DNA of 64,000 nt, from positions 1 to 64,000 of the forward strand of contig JADMXW010000003.1 in NCBI GenBank assembly GCA_015548865.1, written 5' to 3'. The number at the start of each line of letters is the position of its first letter. Positions within the stretch are counted from its first letter, which is position 1. Made by a program: the position numbers and the translations under genes. Below, in pieces: positions 21,401-30,861 of this stretch. The notes below the pieces were generated by a model. That model was not told the DNA's origin. It did no database searches and was given only the letters and a program-made list of their open reading frames with translations. The DNA comes from Serratia marcescens. GTDB lineage: Bacteria; Pseudomonadota; Gammaproteobacteria; Enterobacterales; Enterobacteriaceae.

Positions 21401-21494
21401 GATCCTACCGCATGATGATGAACACAGTTTTCATCTTACCATGTAAGGTGCTGGTCGCGCTGCGATAATCCATCATTAGCGCAGAGAAAGCGTA

Positions 21495-22196
21495 TCAGGC
21501 GACCAGATCAATAAGCAACGCGCGCAGTGGGCCTTTCGCTCTGATTGTCAGCTGTTTTTCTTGCTGAATGAATGCGCCATCCCCACATTGTAATGCCGTT
21601 GTCTTTTCTTGTGGCGTTGTTGCTTCCATCGCGCCGTGAATCACCTGAAAATAGGCTCGGTTTCCATTGAGTGTAAAGGTGTGTTGTTCACCCTCATCCA
21701 ACTGCAAATGGTGTACCCAAACCTGCTGGCGAAGCAACAGACTGCCGTTCTCACCTTCCGGTGAGGCGAGCAGTTTAATCGGTGAATCGCACAGGGTGAG
21801 TCGTTGCAACGCGCTGTTCTCCCTTGAAGGACAAGCATTGAACCACAGTTGCAAACGCGTCAACGGTGTTTCATCACTGATGCTGTGCTCGCTGTAGCTT
21901 ACCGCTGGCTGTGCGGCTAACAACAAGACGTCACCCGCTTTTGCGCGGATATGTCCGCCGTTGCTGTCACGATATTCTGCTTCACCTTGCAAAAGAATAT
22001 TTAAAATATCGACCTGCGGATAGGAACGTGGCTGAAAAGCTGAGCCCGGCTTGAGCACTTCTTGGTTCAGCACGCGCAGCGAGGCAAAGCCTAACAGTTC
22101 AGGATCGAAATAATGTCCAAAGGAGAAGGTATAGCGCGCTTGCAGCCAGCCGTAGTCAGCTTGGCCGCACTGTTCCGCTGTTCTGCATATGATCAT
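21495..22196 (-). CDS. yhaK: Pirin-family bicupin YhaK
   Basis: A 233-residue double cupin of the pirin-like family, equal in length to E. coli YhaK, a cytosolic redox-sensing bicupin. The N-terminus RTAEQCGQADYGWLQARYTFSFGHYFDPELLGFASLRVLNQEVL is nearly the E. coli sequence (cited in parts: YGWLQARYTF, FGHYFDPELLG). ATG 22196 is preferred, with GAGG nine bases upstream; a TTG at 22211 would add five residues. It is divergent from the LysR gene yhaJ, the E. coli arrangement. Confidence 0.94.
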   Translation of the reverse strand: MIICRTAEQCGQADYGWLQARYTFSFGHYFDPELLGFASLRVLNQEVLKPGSAFQPRSYPQVDILNILLQGEAEYRDSNGGHIRAKAGDVLLLAAQPAVSYSEHSISDETPLTRLQLWFNACPSRENSALQRLTLCDSPIKLLASPEGENGSLLLRQQVWVHHLQLDEGEQHTFTLNGNRAYFQVIHGAMEATTPQEKTTALQCGDGAFIQQEKQLTIRAKGPLRALLIDLVA

Positions 22197-22304
22197 GGTT
22201 CTATACCTCAAAAATTATACTAAACAAATAGTAATTGTGTGGACGTTGGATTGTTAGCTAGTTAATCTGGTCGGTATATTCAAAATTCCTGAATGAGTGA
22301 ATAC

Positions 22305-23201
22305 ATGGCAAAAGAACGGGCATTAACGCTGGAAGCGCTGCGAGTGATGGATGCCATCGATCGCCGTGGCAGCTTTGCGGCAGCCGCCGATGAGTTGGGT
22401 CGCGTGCCGTCAGCGCTGAGCTATACCATGCAGAAGCTGGAAGAAGAGCTTGATGTCGTACTGTTTGATCGCTCAGGCCACCGCACTAAATTCACCAATG
22501 TAGGCCGGATGTTGCTCGAACGGGGGCGAATCCTGCTTGAAGCGGCGGACAAACTGACCACTGATGCAGAAGCGCTGGCACGCGGCTGGGAAACGCACAT
22601 CACTATTGTCGTTGAAGCGCTAATCCCTACCGAAAAACTGTTTCCTCTACTGGATAAGCTGGCGTTGAAGGCGAATACTCAGGTTTCATTGCTGACAGAG
22701 GTATTGGCTGGAGCCTGGGAACGTCTGGAACAGGGTCGGGCAGATATCGTGATTGCGCCTGACATGCACTTTCGCGCCTCTTCTGAAGTGAATACGCGCA
22801 AGCTATACACCATGAACAACGTTTACGTTGCGAGCCCGGACCATCCTATTCATCAAGAACCGGAACCGCTGTCAGATGTGACACGCATTAAGTATCGTGG
22901 GATTGCTATGGCGGATACTGCCCGTGAACGGCCAGTATTAACCGTACAATTGTTGGATAAGCAGCAGCGTTTAACCGTGAGTTCGATCGATGATAAGCGC
23001 CGTGCATTGTTGGCGGGTTTGGGTGTGGCCACAATGCCGTACCCCATGGTGGCTAAAGATATTGCCGAAGGGCGCCTGCGCGTGGTCAGTCCGGAGTATT
23101 CCATGGAGAGCCAAATCATCATGGCCTGGCGCCGCGACAGTATGGGCGAGGCAAAATCCTGGTTCTTGCGCGAATTGCCGAAAGTGCTGAACCAGGCGTG
23201 A
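22305..23201 (+). CDS. yhaJ: LysR-family regulator YhaJ
   Basis: A 298-residue LysR-type activator. The N-terminal helix-turn-helix occupies about 1-60 (ALRVMDAIDRRGSFAAAADELG; SALSYTMQKLEEELDVVLFDR), followed by the two-lobed effector domain. It matches E. coli YhaJ closely. E. coli YhaJ has been linked to sensing of nitrotoluene breakdown products and to regulation of yhaK and yqjF, which is family knowledge; yqjF is also nearby here. ATG 22305 matches the E. coli start; an in-frame ATG at 22293 would add four residues. Confidence 0.93.
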   Translation: MAKERALTLEALRVMDAIDRRGSFAAAADELGRVPSALSYTMQKLEEELDVVLFDRSGHRTKFTNVGRMLLERGRILLEAADKLTTDAEALARGWETHITIVVEALIPTEKLFPLLDKLALKANTQVSLLTEVLAGAWERLEQGRADIVIAPDMHFRASSEVNTRKLYTMNNVYVASPDHPIHQEPEPLSDVTRIKYRGIAMADTARERPVLTVQLLDKQQRLTVSSIDDKRRALLAGLGVATMPYPMVAKDIAEGRLRVVSPEYSMESQIIMAWRRDSMGEAKSWFLRELPKVLNQA

Positions 23202-23229
23202 TGCCGCGCTCGCCCACACTTTTTGCTTT

Positions 23230-24222
23230 CTATACCCGCGAGCTCATCTTGTCGCGCCCGTGCGGCGCGTTCAGGTCGCTGTCTGGTCCAATCGAAATGA
23301 TGCCGTGCGGATTGATCGTCCCATGGCTGCGATAGTAATGATGACGGATATGCGCCATGTTCACTGTGTCAGCAATGTCGGGAATCTGATAAATATCGCG
23401 TAAGAAGCCAAACAGATTCGGGTAGTCTGCCAGCCGGCGTTTGTCACACTTGAAATGGGTATGATAAACCGGATCGAAACGTATCAGTGTTGTCCACAGG
23501 CGAATATCCGCCTCTGTGAGCTGGTTACCTGTCAGGTAACGTTGCTGCGCCAAGCGGGTTTCCAGGGAATCTAATGCGTCAAATACGCCAGTGACTGCCT
23601 CATCATATGCACTTTGTGTGGTAGCGAATCCCGCCTTGTACACGCCGTTATTGATCGTTGGATAAATCCACTCGTTTAACTCATCGATTTCTGTTCGCAG
23701 CGCTGGCGGGTAGTAATCACCGGGCTTTGCTCCAACGGCATCAAACGCTGAGTTGAACATGCGCAGAATGTCGGCCGATTCGTTGCTGACAATCGTATGA
23801 CGTTCTTTATCCCACAGTACGGGAACGGTAACGCGCCCACTGTAATCGGATTTAGCGTGCAGGTAGAGCTGATAGAGAAATTCGTGCTGATAGAGTGAGT
23901 CTCCTGTCGCATCAGGAAAATCGATGCCGAAGGTCCAACCATGATCCAACATCAATGGATGTACTACGGAGACACCAATGTGTTCTTGCAACCCTTTAAG
24001 CTGTCGCATGATCAAGGTGCGGTGTGCCCAGGGGCAGGCGAGAGAAACATAGAGGTGATAGCGATCGGACTGGGCCTCAAATCCGCCCTCACCGGTGCTG
24101 CCCGGCGCACCATCTGGCGTTACCCAATGGCGAAACTGTGAAGTTGTGCGTTTGAAATGGCCTCCAGTGGCACGGGTGTCATACCAGATATCGTGCCATA
24201 CGCCATCAATCAACTGTCCCAT
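23230..24222 (-). CDS. yqjG: Glutathionyl-hydroquinone reductase YqjG
   Basis: A 330-residue xi-class glutathione transferase that reduces glutathionyl-hydroquinones. The thioredoxin-fold active site is SLACPWAHRTLI (Cys about 63). The helical C-terminal domain has the family block VYKAGFATTQSAYDEAV, RYLTGNQLTEADIRLWTTLIRFDPVYHTHFKC and LFGFLRDIYQIP. Length is close to the E. coli 328. It is convergent with yhaJ and lies downstream of yqjF on the same strand. Confidence 0.95.
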   Translation of the reverse strand: MGQLIDGVWHDIWYDTRATGGHFKRTTSQFRHWVTPDGAPGSTGEGGFEAQSDRYHLYVSLACPWAHRTLIMRQLKGLQEHIGVSVVHPLMLDHGWTFGIDFPDATGDSLYQHEFLYQLYLHAKSDYSGRVTVPVLWDKERHTIVSNESADILRMFNSAFDAVGAKPGDYYPPALRTEIDELNEWIYPTINNGVYKAGFATTQSAYDEAVTGVFDALDSLETRLAQQRYLTGNQLTEADIRLWTTLIRFDPVYHTHFKCDKRRLADYPNLFGFLRDIYQIPDIADTVNMAHIRHHYYRSHGTINPHGIISIGPDSDLNAPHGRDKMSSRV

Positions 24223-24315
24223 AGATCCTCCGTCATCAATGTGAAAAACCAGGGCGCAGAGAACTACGCCGCTGGTGCGAGGGTCATGCCTGGTGTTAGC
24301 GTCGTACTGATAGTA

Positions 24316-24714
24316 TTACCATTTTTTATTCAAAATGCGGTCAATGCTGAAAGCGCCTGGGCCTGTCACTGCCAGCAGCAGATAGCCACCTGCGATGGTC
24401 AGGTTTTTCAGGAACATTAACTGGTTTACGCCTTCTGCAAAGTTAGTGTGAAACAGCAGGGCAGTAAGCAGCGTGAATCCCGCAGTGAAAATCGCTACGG
24501 TACGGGTCAGAAGACCAAACAACACCGCAAGACCACCACCCAGTTCCAGCAGAATCGTCAGCGGAAGCAGGAAAGTCGGAACGCCCATGGCCTGCATATA
24601 TTGCGCGGTACCTGCATAAGCATCGCCTAGTTTGCCGTAACCTGCCACGATGAACAGGATTGGCATAAAAATGCGAGCGATGAGCAGCGCAGTATTTTCT
24701 AAATTTTTCATCAT
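24316..24714 (-). CDS. yqjF: DoxX-family membrane protein YqjF
   Basis: A 132-residue inner-membrane protein of the DoxX family with four hydrophobic helices (about 10-30, 48-68, 75-95, 105-125). Conserved pieces are LLIARIFMPILFIVAGYGKLG and ELGGGLAVLFGLLTRTVA. In E. coli yqjF is a YhaJ-activated gene responding to nitroaromatic breakdown products, which suggests a quinone-related role together with YqjG. The exact function is unknown. Confidence 0.92.
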   Translation of the reverse strand: MMKNLENTALLIARIFMPILFIVAGYGKLGDAYAGTAQYMQAMGVPTFLLPLTILLELGGGLAVLFGLLTRTVAIFTAGFTLLTALLFHTNFAEGVNQLMFLKNLTIAGGYLLLAVTGPGAFSIDRILNKKW

Positions 24715-24900
24715 TTGTCTCCAAGGGAAATTTTGTCAGGCAACATGGTTGTATGCCGTTCTAACACAGGATATTTCTGGGAATATCATCTGCACATCCG
24801 GTATGGAGCAAATACTATGAGGGAAACGATTTTGATTCCAGCGAGTTAAATTGTCTGTTTTTTTCAGAAAATCTGAATATGTACCAGCAATCAGTGAGGC

Positions 24901-25185
24901 TTAGCGGGGTGACAGCGTTTTATGAAGCAGTTTTAAGGTTCCTAGCAAGCCAATGCCCCGTCTGGTCCAACGAATCAGTCGGCTAGGGTGACGCACGCCA
25001 TACAGTGCAGCAGCACCGGAAGCGAGAAGCCAGTAACGGCGCCAGGCCATGATACGTAGCCAATAGCGATCGTAGGGGGCTGTTTTATCTAGCCACATTC
25101 TTCTTTCAGAAACGACATCAATACGCTGCTGTTCTATTTGGCGTAAAAGCCGGATTTTTTCTTCCCTACGCTGCTGACGATTCAT
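24901..25185 (-). CDS. yqjK: YqjK-like protein
   Basis: A 94-residue basic protein of the YqjK family. It begins NRQQRREEKIRLLRQIEQQR (a charged helix) and has one short hydrophobic segment, YWLLASGAAALYGV, in the middle. It overlaps yqjE by four bases (ATGA), so translation is coupled. The order yqjD-yqjE-yqjK is that of E. coli. The function is unknown; the group is thought to be membrane or ribosome associated through YqjD. Confidence 0.9.
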   Translation of the reverse strand: MNRQQRREEKIRLLRQIEQQRIDVVSERRMWLDKTAPYDRYWLRIMAWRRYWLLASGAAALYGVRHPSRLIRWTRRGIGLLGTLKLLHKTLSPR

Positions 25186-25577
25186 TTTTCTTCCTCCTCA
25201 AGCAGCGCTCTATCGGTTGAGAGCTCTTTGCGCGTTGCTTTTAGCAGCGTGGCGCGGCGCGCCTTTATGAGTGTCCACAAGCCGATGACCAGTGACAGGC
25301 CAAGCAGCGTGGCGGTGATCCAGGCCAATGCCAACAAACGGTATTCAGGTTCCAGCCCCCAAATAATCAGCGCGATAAGACTCATCAGTCCGAATGAGGC
25401 AAAAATAAGGGCGAGTCCTGTCATAAGCAGGAGTTGGAACAGATGGTTTTTTTCTTCTTCCAACTCAATGACAGCCAGACGCAGACGCGTTTCTACAATG
25501 CCGACCAGTAGCGTCAAGATACGTTGTGCTGAAGCAATAGCCCCGCTTGCGGGGCCCTGTCGTTGTTTATCGGTCAT
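25182..25577 (-). CDS. yqjE: Phage holin-like family inner-membrane protein YqjE
   Basis: A 131-residue protein of the YqjE/actinobacterial holin-X superfamily (DUF1469). Two hydrophobic helices (about 48-72 and 78-102) form a hairpin between charged ends; LRLAVIELEEEKNHLFQLLLMTGL is characteristic (LAVIELEEEK). It sits between yqjD (24 bases upstream) and yqjK (overlapping), consistent with one operon. The molecular role is unknown. Confidence 0.9.
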   Translation of the reverse strand: MTDKQRQGPASGAIASAQRILTLLVGIVETRLRLAVIELEEEKNHLFQLLLMTGLALIFASFGLMSLIALIIWGLEPEYRLLALAWITATLLGLSLVIGLWTLIKARRATLLKATRKELSTDRALLEEEEK

Positions 25578-25601
25578 AAAAAATTACCGAACTCCAGTCA
25601 A

Positions 25602-25907
25602 TCAGCGGCGTGCGAGTAAAACGCCCAGCACAACGCCTACAGCAGCGCCGATACCAACGCCGGTCCACGGGTTCTGACGAACATAATCGTCCGCATAATC
25701 AGCAGCTTCTTTGGTCTGGTTAACGATACGCTCTCCAGTATCACTCAGTCGGGAACGTGTTTCTTTCAGCGCGCTTTCCGCTTTACTGCGCAGTTTTTCC
25801 AATTCCGCTTTGGATTTATCGCTCGACGAGTTCAAGACTTCTTCCAGGGTATCCGCCAGTGATTTCAATTCATTGCGCAACAGTTCAGATTGTTGGTCTT
25901 TGGCCAT
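25602..25907 (-). CDS. yqjD: ElaB/YqjD family ribosome-associated membrane protein YqjD
   Basis: A 101-residue protein with a long N-terminal coiled coil (about 1-75, LLRNELKSLADTLEEVLNSS) and a single C-terminal helix GVGIGAAVGVVLGVLLARR that anchors it in the inner membrane. E. coli YqjD binds 70S and 100S ribosomes in stationary phase and inhibits growth; it is RpoS-dependent. The ATG follows AGGAG in a clear ribosome binding site. It is the first gene of yqjD-yqjE-yqjK. Confidence 0.93.
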   Translation of the reverse strand: MAKDQQSELLRNELKSLADTLEEVLNSSSDKSKAELEKLRSKAESALKETRSRLSDTGERIVNQTKEAADYADDYVRQNPWTGVGIGAAVGVVLGVLLARR

Positions 25908-26092
25908 GATTAACTCCTTTACGATAAATAAGGAATGTTAACTATAGCTCAACTTTTACGATTGGGGCGAAGAAGTGGCACGAGATAATTCTGATAACTC
26001 GCTGTAAGCGCTGATTAATTCAATAACACTGGCCCAATGCCTGTATGCGGACGTGCGCTGGGCGGTTATCAACACATACGGACTGTGATGGG

Positions 26093-26512
26093 TTATTGCC
26101 CATCGGCAGCAGCAACTTCCTGCTGAGCAGCGCGCAAATCTTGCTGTGCTTCCGAAAGTTTTGCTTGGCGTTTTTGGATCTTGTCCGCATCAGCGCCGGA
26201 TTGCTGGCTTTCGCGTAGTTCAGCTTCTCGCTCTGCAACTTTGGCTTGCTTTTCAGCCACATTTTGCTGGCGCTTAAGACGTAGGTCATCATCCTGACAA
26301 TGGGTTTTCACATTTCTCAGCGCGGTTTCCAAACCTTGAATCTGACCCGTATTACGATGGTGACGAGCCAGCTCTAGCTCCTGCTCGATTTCATAAGCTT
26401 TTGCAGCACAGGTTCCGACGGGAGGTGCTTTTGCGTCAGCAGCATGAGCCTGCATTGCTGAAAGCGTGAGGCTTGTGATAAAAAATCCACTAAATACAAC
26501 TATTTTTTTCAT
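26093..26512 (-). CDS. yqjC: DUF1090 periplasmic protein YqjC
   Basis: A 139-residue secreted protein with a signal peptide (about 1-24, ending MQAHA-ADA). The mature part is almost entirely charged helix: ELELARHHRNTGQIQGLETAL, then a long coiled coil rich in Lys, Glu, Gln and Ala (EKQAKVAEREAELRESQQ). Two cysteines (CAAKAYE and HCQDDDL) could form a disulfide. This is the DUF1090 family; its function is unknown. mzrA ends seven bases upstream. Confidence 0.92.
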   Translation of the reverse strand: MKKIVVFSGFFITSLTLSAMQAHAADAKAPPVGTCAAKAYEIEQELELARHHRNTGQIQGLETALRNVKTHCQDDDLRLKRQQNVAEKQAKVAEREAELRESQQSGADADKIQKRQAKLSEAQQDLRAAQQEVAAADGQ

Positions 26513-26519
26513 ATCATCC

Positions 26520-26900
26520 TTACCCGAGTGTAGAGGTTTTTTGCGTCAGCTTTTGTCGCCAAAAAGGGGCTGGTTTAGGCGGTTGCTGAGTGATGATTTT
26601 TGCCTGCGGTAATGAGGAGCGTAGTGCCTCTCGCGCGGCAAGGGTTTGCTCCGGTGAAGCTAACCTGACAATCAAGCTGTCCGGTGCAGGCGTAATGCTT
26701 TTGATAGCGATACCGCGCTCATTAAGCCGCTGATAAACGTAAAATCCATCAGGAAGTGGAGCGCCTTGATGGTGAGGAAAAATGTGCAGCAGCGTTTCAT
26801 CCTGCTGACGGCCAGGAGCCTGAGTCAGCAGAATGATAGGGAGCATTACCAGGATCAACATGCGCCAGGTTGCTTTTAGATAACGCCAGCAAAATAACAC
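26520..26900 (-). CDS. mzrA: EnvZ/OmpR modulator MzrA
   Basis: A 126-residue bitopic membrane protein. It has one transmembrane helix (about 15-32, RMLILVMLPIILLTQA) and a periplasmic domain with PDGFYVYQRLNERGIAIKSITP, matching E. coli MzrA [22 protein letters not shown]. MzrA binds EnvZ and links the CpxA and EnvZ pathways. The start is taken as GTG 26900, preceded by AAAGGGA and lying one base after the yqjA stop, giving nearly the E. coli length of 127. Divergence outside the central block is high. Confidence 0.82.
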   Translation of the reverse strand: MLFCWRYLKATWRMLILVMLPIILLTQAPGRQQDETLLHIFPHHQGAPLPDGFYVYQRLNERGIAIKSITPAPDSLIVRLASPEQTLAAREALRSSLPQAKIITQQPPKPAPFWRQKLTQKTSTLG

Positions 26901-26901
26901 G

Positions 26902-27576
26902 TTAGTTCCCTTTTTCTGCATTGTCGGCGCGTTTCTTACGCCACAGAACCAGCAGTGAGCCGAACAGACCAACAAACAATAACACCAGTGGCAGCATCAT
27001 CAGGCAAAACATTAGCTCATCTTCGTACTTCATGAAAATGGGCGTCTTACCTATCGCAAATCCCAGAGAGACCAGAATCAGTACCCATAACAGCCCACTC
27101 ATCCAGTTGAAAAACTGAAAGCGTGTGTTGTCCAGCCCGGAAAGCCCGGCAATGGTGGGTAACAGAGTGCGAACGAAGGCCAAAAAGCGACCTATCAGCA
27201 GTGCGGACAATCCATGACGGTGAAACAACAGATGCGCACGCTGGTGGTAGTGTGCCGGGAGATGAGAAAGCCATCCTTGCACCACCCGTGTGTTACCGAG
27301 CCATTTCCCTTGAATATAACTCACCCAGCAGCCAAGACTGGCGGCTGTGGTCAACAACACAATCGTAAAAGGGTAATTCATTGTGCCTTTGGCAACCAGT
27401 ACCCCCACCAATACCAGCAGGCTGTCTCCGGGCAGAAAGGCCGCGGGTAACAGGCCATTTTCCAAAAACAAGATCATGAACAGGATAAAGTAGAGTGTCC
27501 AAACCAGTTTGGGGTCGGCGAGAATATCGAAATTTTGGTGCCAAAGTGCATTAACAAGTTCTTTAATTAATTCCAT
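26902..27576 (-). CDS. yqjA: DedA-family membrane protein YqjA
   Basis: A 224-residue inner-membrane protein of the DedA family, thought to be proton-coupled transporters needed for envelope homeostasis and drug resistance. Landmarks are the [22 protein letters not shown] block (cited in part: FLPGDSLL), the re-entrant [15 protein letters not shown] and [19 protein letters not shown] (with the key Arg). Five or six hydrophobic helices are seen. It is first in a run with mzrA and yqjC, the E. coli order. Confidence 0.94.
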   Translation of the reverse strand: MELIKELVNALWHQNFDILADPKLVWTLYFILFMILFLENGLLPAAFLPGDSLLVLVGVLVAKGTMNYPFTIVLLTTAASLGCWVSYIQGKWLGNTRVVQGWLSHLPAHYHQRAHLLFHRHGLSALLIGRFLAFVRTLLPTIAGLSGLDNTRFQFFNWMSGLLWVLILVSLGFAIGKTPIFMKYEDELMFCLMMLPLVLLFVGLFGSLLVLWRKKRADNAEKGN

Positions 27577-27989
27577 TCGGTATTCCTAACACAACAGCAT
27601 GCTACGTGGCCCATCGGTGATGAAATGCACCGACTACAAGGGTCATTATGTACACCGGCTCGCTTTGGTGAGCGCTGTTATAATAGAACATACCGATGTT
27701 CACCTATCTTACCGGCTTAATCTTTTCACCCGACGAGCTTTATTTGCTGAGTCTTGGGGGCAGTAACGCACAAAACACCAGATTAAGCGTAAAAAAGAGC
27801 CTCTAACTGTAACAAAAGCCTAAAGGTTGAGATAGGGAATTATCGCAGGAAAATGTGAGATTTATCACTGCTATCTGAGAGAAAAGGTTTTTTCCCGCCT
27901 GATTTTACATTTTCTGACACAAACTGGTGTTTTTAGACGTTTTGGCCCCTGTAATGAGACAGAGGCGACAGGTTTTTTTGTTTCAGTGG
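27577..27989. other. Intergenic region between yqjA and exuR
   Basis: About 410 bases without a supported gene. They hold the yqjA promoter (AT-rich, near 27640-27700) and the exuR 3' flank, with a weak GCC(T/C)CTGT / ACAGGGGC inverted repeat near 27945-27970. No CpxR box of the GTAAA-N5-GTAAA type was found. Confidence 0.35.
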
Positions 27990-28766
27990 TTAGGATTTGT
28001 GCACGGTAATCGGGTCAAGATGCACCACGGGATTTTCTGCAAACATATAGCGGTCAACGTTGAATTCGAAGTCATCAGTAGTGGCACGAAACAGCATCTG
28101 CTTCGTGTTTTCCAGGTGCTGCCACATTGCCAGTTTGGCGGCATAGGGGTCTTTGCGAATCAGTGCCTTAAGAATCTGATCGTGCTCTTCACACCAGCTC
28201 TCGATCGAACGATCGTCAATGTGTTCGTGCAATTTAAGCCAATAGGGATTGTGGATACGCTGGCTCCACATTTTTTCCACGATGGTTGCCATAGCGGAGT
28301 TCTGGGTTGCCAGTGCCACCTGAATGTGAAACTTCAAATCCCACTCGGAATCACGGAAACGATCTTCCTGACGCGCATATTCCTGGATCTCCATCAATTG
28401 GACAATATCCTGACGGGTGACCTGAGTGGCCGCAAATTCGGCGATGTTACTTTCGATTAACTGGCGAGCCTGCAACAATTCAAAGGGGCCGGCAGTCACA
28501 AATTCGATTTCACCACCGCTTGGCACGCGATGTCGCTGTTGGTTGGAAATAACATGAATTCCTGAGCCTTTGCGTACCTCAACGTAACCTTCTACTTCCA
28601 GCATAATGATTGCTTCGCGCACCACGGTGCGGCTGACATTCATCTCTTCCGAAATGTAGCGTTCGGCGGGGAGTTTCTCGCCAACCAGGTAAACACCACT
28701 TTCGATGCGCTGTTTAAGTTCTGCGGCTAATTGTTGGTATAGTCGACGGGGCTCAGTGAGTGCCAT
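27990..28766 (-). CDS. exuR: Hexuronate-responsive GntR-family repressor ExuR
   Basis: A 258-residue FadR-subfamily repressor of galacturonate genes, the same length as E. coli ExuR. The winged helix is at about 1-70 ([41 protein letters not shown]), followed by the all-helical FCD ligand domain with its metal-site histidines. ATG 28766 matches the family start; the frame is open upstream without conserved sequence. In plant pathogens ExuR couples pectin breakdown products to expression of exu, uxa and pectinase genes. Confidence 0.95.
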   Translation of the reverse strand: MALTEPRRLYQQLAAELKQRIESGVYLVGEKLPAERYISEEMNVSRTVVREAIIMLEVEGYVEVRKGSGIHVISNQQRHRVPSGGEIEFVTAGPFELLQARQLIESNIAEFAATQVTRQDIVQLMEIQEYARQEDRFRDSEWDLKFHIQVALATQNSAMATIVEKMWSQRIHNPYWLKLHEHIDDRSIESWCEEHDQILKALIRKDPYAAKLAMWQHLENTKQMLFRATTDDFEFNVDRYMFAENPVVHLDPITVHKS

Positions 28767-28950
28767 ATCTTTGCTCTTTAATAGATGACGGTCCGTAAAT
28801 AGGGAACCTTTCCTTGCGACTTTCCTGTGCCGCAACCTCACCACGGGGGCGAAAAAGGCTGGGAAAACCATCGCGTCAAGATTTGTTATACCACTTATTC
28901 GTGAGGCCGACCAACATCAAGGTCACAGTTATGCATTATGAGTTTGCAAT

Positions 28951-28981
28951 AAAAACGCCCGATAACCGTGGCTATCGGGCG
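28951..28981 (-). terminator. Terminator of exuT
   Basis: CGCCCGATA and TATCGGGCG pair around an 8-base loop, followed on the minus strand by TTTTT. Confidence 0.88.
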
Positions 28982-29014
28982 CCAAAGTAGGTTTAGCAGC
29001 GAAGCTGATAGTGA

Positions 29015-30313
29015 TTAATGCTGCTGTACCGTCTCAAGCGTTGTCGGTTGTTCTGCTTGCACCGCCGGGCGGTCTTGCAAAATCACCCAGATCAAAATGG
29101 CGCCCAGTACATCAAAAGCAGCCAGTACCGCAAACAGCGGGCCAAAACCGATGGTATCCGCCAATGCGCCAACGACCAGAGCGAACAGCGTGCTTGCCAA
29201 CCAACCTGCACCACCTGTCAAACCGTTGGCGGTTGCAACTTCGTTACGGCCGAACACATCAGAAGAGAGCGTGATCAACGCACCGGACAGCGCCTGGTGT
29301 GCAAATCCACCCACGCATAACAGCGCGATGGCGACATAAGGACTGGTGAACAGGCCGATGATGCCAGGGCCAATCATTAATACAGCCCCGAGCGTTACCA
29401 CCATTTTACGAGAAACGATCAGGTTCACTTTGAAATATTTTTGGAACAGCATTGGCATGTAGCCGCCCAATACGCAGCCCAGGTCAGCAAACAGCATCGG
29501 CAGCCAGGCGAACATGGCAATTTCTTTCAGATTAAAGCCATATACTTTGAACATGAACAATGGGATCCAGGCATTGATGGTACCCCAGGCCGGTTCTGCC
29601 AGAAAACGCGGCAGCGCGATGCCCCAAAACTGGCGGTTACGCACGATCTGCCAGGCGGACATCTTCTTCCCATTATTGGTCTGATGCTGAGATTCTTGAC
29701 CGCTCAGAATGTAATCACGTTCTTCATCCGTCAGTTTTTTCTGGTCTTTCGGATGTTTATAAAAAGCTAACCAGGACAGTGCCCAGATCATGCTCAGGGC
29801 ACCCGTGATGATAAAGGCCATTTCCCAACTGTGCATCACGATTGCCCAAACCACCAACGGCGGTGCAATCATGGCACCAATTGAGGAACCCACGTTAAAA
29901 TAACCTACTGCAACGGAACGCTCTTTAGCTGGAAACCATTCGCTGCTTGCCTTCAGGCCAGCAGGAATCATGGCAGCTTCTGCCATGCCGACTAAACCGC
30001 GCGAAAGGGCCAGACCTTGCCAGCTGTTTGCCATCGCTGTACTGGCACAAAAAATAGCCCACAAGATAGCGAACACGGCATAGCCGACTTTTGTGCCCAG
30101 CAGATCCAGTACGTAACCGGCAATGGGTTGCATTACGGTGTAGCAGGCTGAATAGGCAGCAATGATGTAAGAGTATTGCTGTGTCGTGATGTGTAACTGA
30201 TCTTGCAACGTCGGGGCGGCAACGGCGATAGCATTACGTGTCAGGTAACCGAGCACGGTGCCAATGGTCACCAGCCCGATCATATACCAGCGTAGCCCTT
30301 TGATTTTACGCAT
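29015..30313 (-). CDS. exuT: Hexuronate transporter ExuT
   Basis: A 432-residue major facilitator superfamily symporter for galacturonate and glucuronate, with twelve transmembrane helices. Recognisable parts are the N-terminal KGLRWYMIGLVTIGTVLGYLTRNAIAV (cited in part: LGYLTRNAIAVAAPTLQD), SRGLVGMAEAAMIPAGLKAS, and GYFNVGSSIGAMIAPPLV. It is divergent from uxaC-uxaB-uxaA, so import and catabolism share one regulatory region. exuR lies downstream on the same strand, with a terminator between. Confidence 0.96.
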   Translation of the reverse strand: MRKIKGLRWYMIGLVTIGTVLGYLTRNAIAVAAPTLQDQLHITTQQYSYIIAAYSACYTVMQPIAGYVLDLLGTKVGYAVFAILWAIFCASTAMANSWQGLALSRGLVGMAEAAMIPAGLKASSEWFPAKERSVAVGYFNVGSSIGAMIAPPLVVWAIVMHSWEMAFIITGALSMIWALSWLAFYKHPKDQKKLTDEERDYILSGQESQHQTNNGKKMSAWQIVRNRQFWGIALPRFLAEPAWGTINAWIPLFMFKVYGFNLKEIAMFAWLPMLFADLGCVLGGYMPMLFQKYFKVNLIVSRKMVVTLGAVLMIGPGIIGLFTSPYVAIALLCVGGFAHQALSGALITLSSDVFGRNEVATANGLTGGAGWLASTLFALVVGALADTIGFGPLFAVLAAFDVLGAILIWVILQDRPAVQAEQPTTLETVQQH

Positions 30314-30861
30314 TTGTGTTTTCTCTCCGAGTCAAAAAAATAACACCGTGCTGTTAGCTGTGCTAACAACCGGTGTTGTGGTTAGCCAACAAGGTTGGCT
30401 AGCGCACCTCCCAGAAGGGCGCAATTGCAGAGTTTCAGTAACGGGGCATGTTTGTGGCGTCATTGCGCTTACTTTTAGGAAGGCGGCAAGGCGCATCGAT
30501 AAGGACGCCTTGCTCGCCTTTTGCTCTCTTGAAACCTGCTTTTGAGTTGAACCAGGATTTTTTCTCTTGGGAATGGAATAGAGATTGAATACCCGTTCAA
30601 GACGGCGCTACAATAATTTGTCATACAACTTTAAAAGTTGAGTGATATCACAAAACCATTATTTTTATGCGGAATAGACAGAATTTGTTCGATATAAGTC
30701 GTTGTTGAGGGGTTGGTACACGGTGTCCTGACCAATTTGCCAGTCGTGTGAATTTTTGCGATCATGACCTCACTAATGATATGAGATATCAAGCATAATT
30801 GGTGTGATATCTTTCAACGAAGGCCAATGTTGCGCCTGAACGCACGGTGAGGAAGAAGAGA
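30314..30861. promoter_or_regulatory. Divergent exuT/uxaC regulatory region
   Basis: About 550 bases. It contains a perfect palindrome TAGCCAAC-AA-GGTTGGCTA near 30383-30401, a hairpin with a T tail at 30482-30524, and several half-sites of the UxuR/ExuR type ATTGGT/ACCAAT (30711, 30731-30738, 30797-30803) clustered 60-150 bases before uxaC. A full ATTGGTATACCAAT operator was not found, so the operator call is tentative. Confidence 0.45.
30482..30524. terminator. Terminator-like hairpin in the exuT leader region
   Basis: GGCGGCAAGGCG and CGCCTTGCTCGCC pair across a 12-base loop and are followed on the plus strand by TTTTGCTCTC. No gene ends here, so it may end a small transcript or structure the exuT 5' leader. 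Confidence 0.4.

Noticed and set aside
30258..30545. 95-residue plus-strand ORF in the exuT leader
   Set aside because: It begins antisense to exuT and has no recognisable domain or ribosome binding site; the hairpin inside it is a better explanation of the sequence.
30640..30660. CRP site at AGTGATATCACA upstream of uxaC
   Set aside because: The two half sites are only two bases apart, not the six required.
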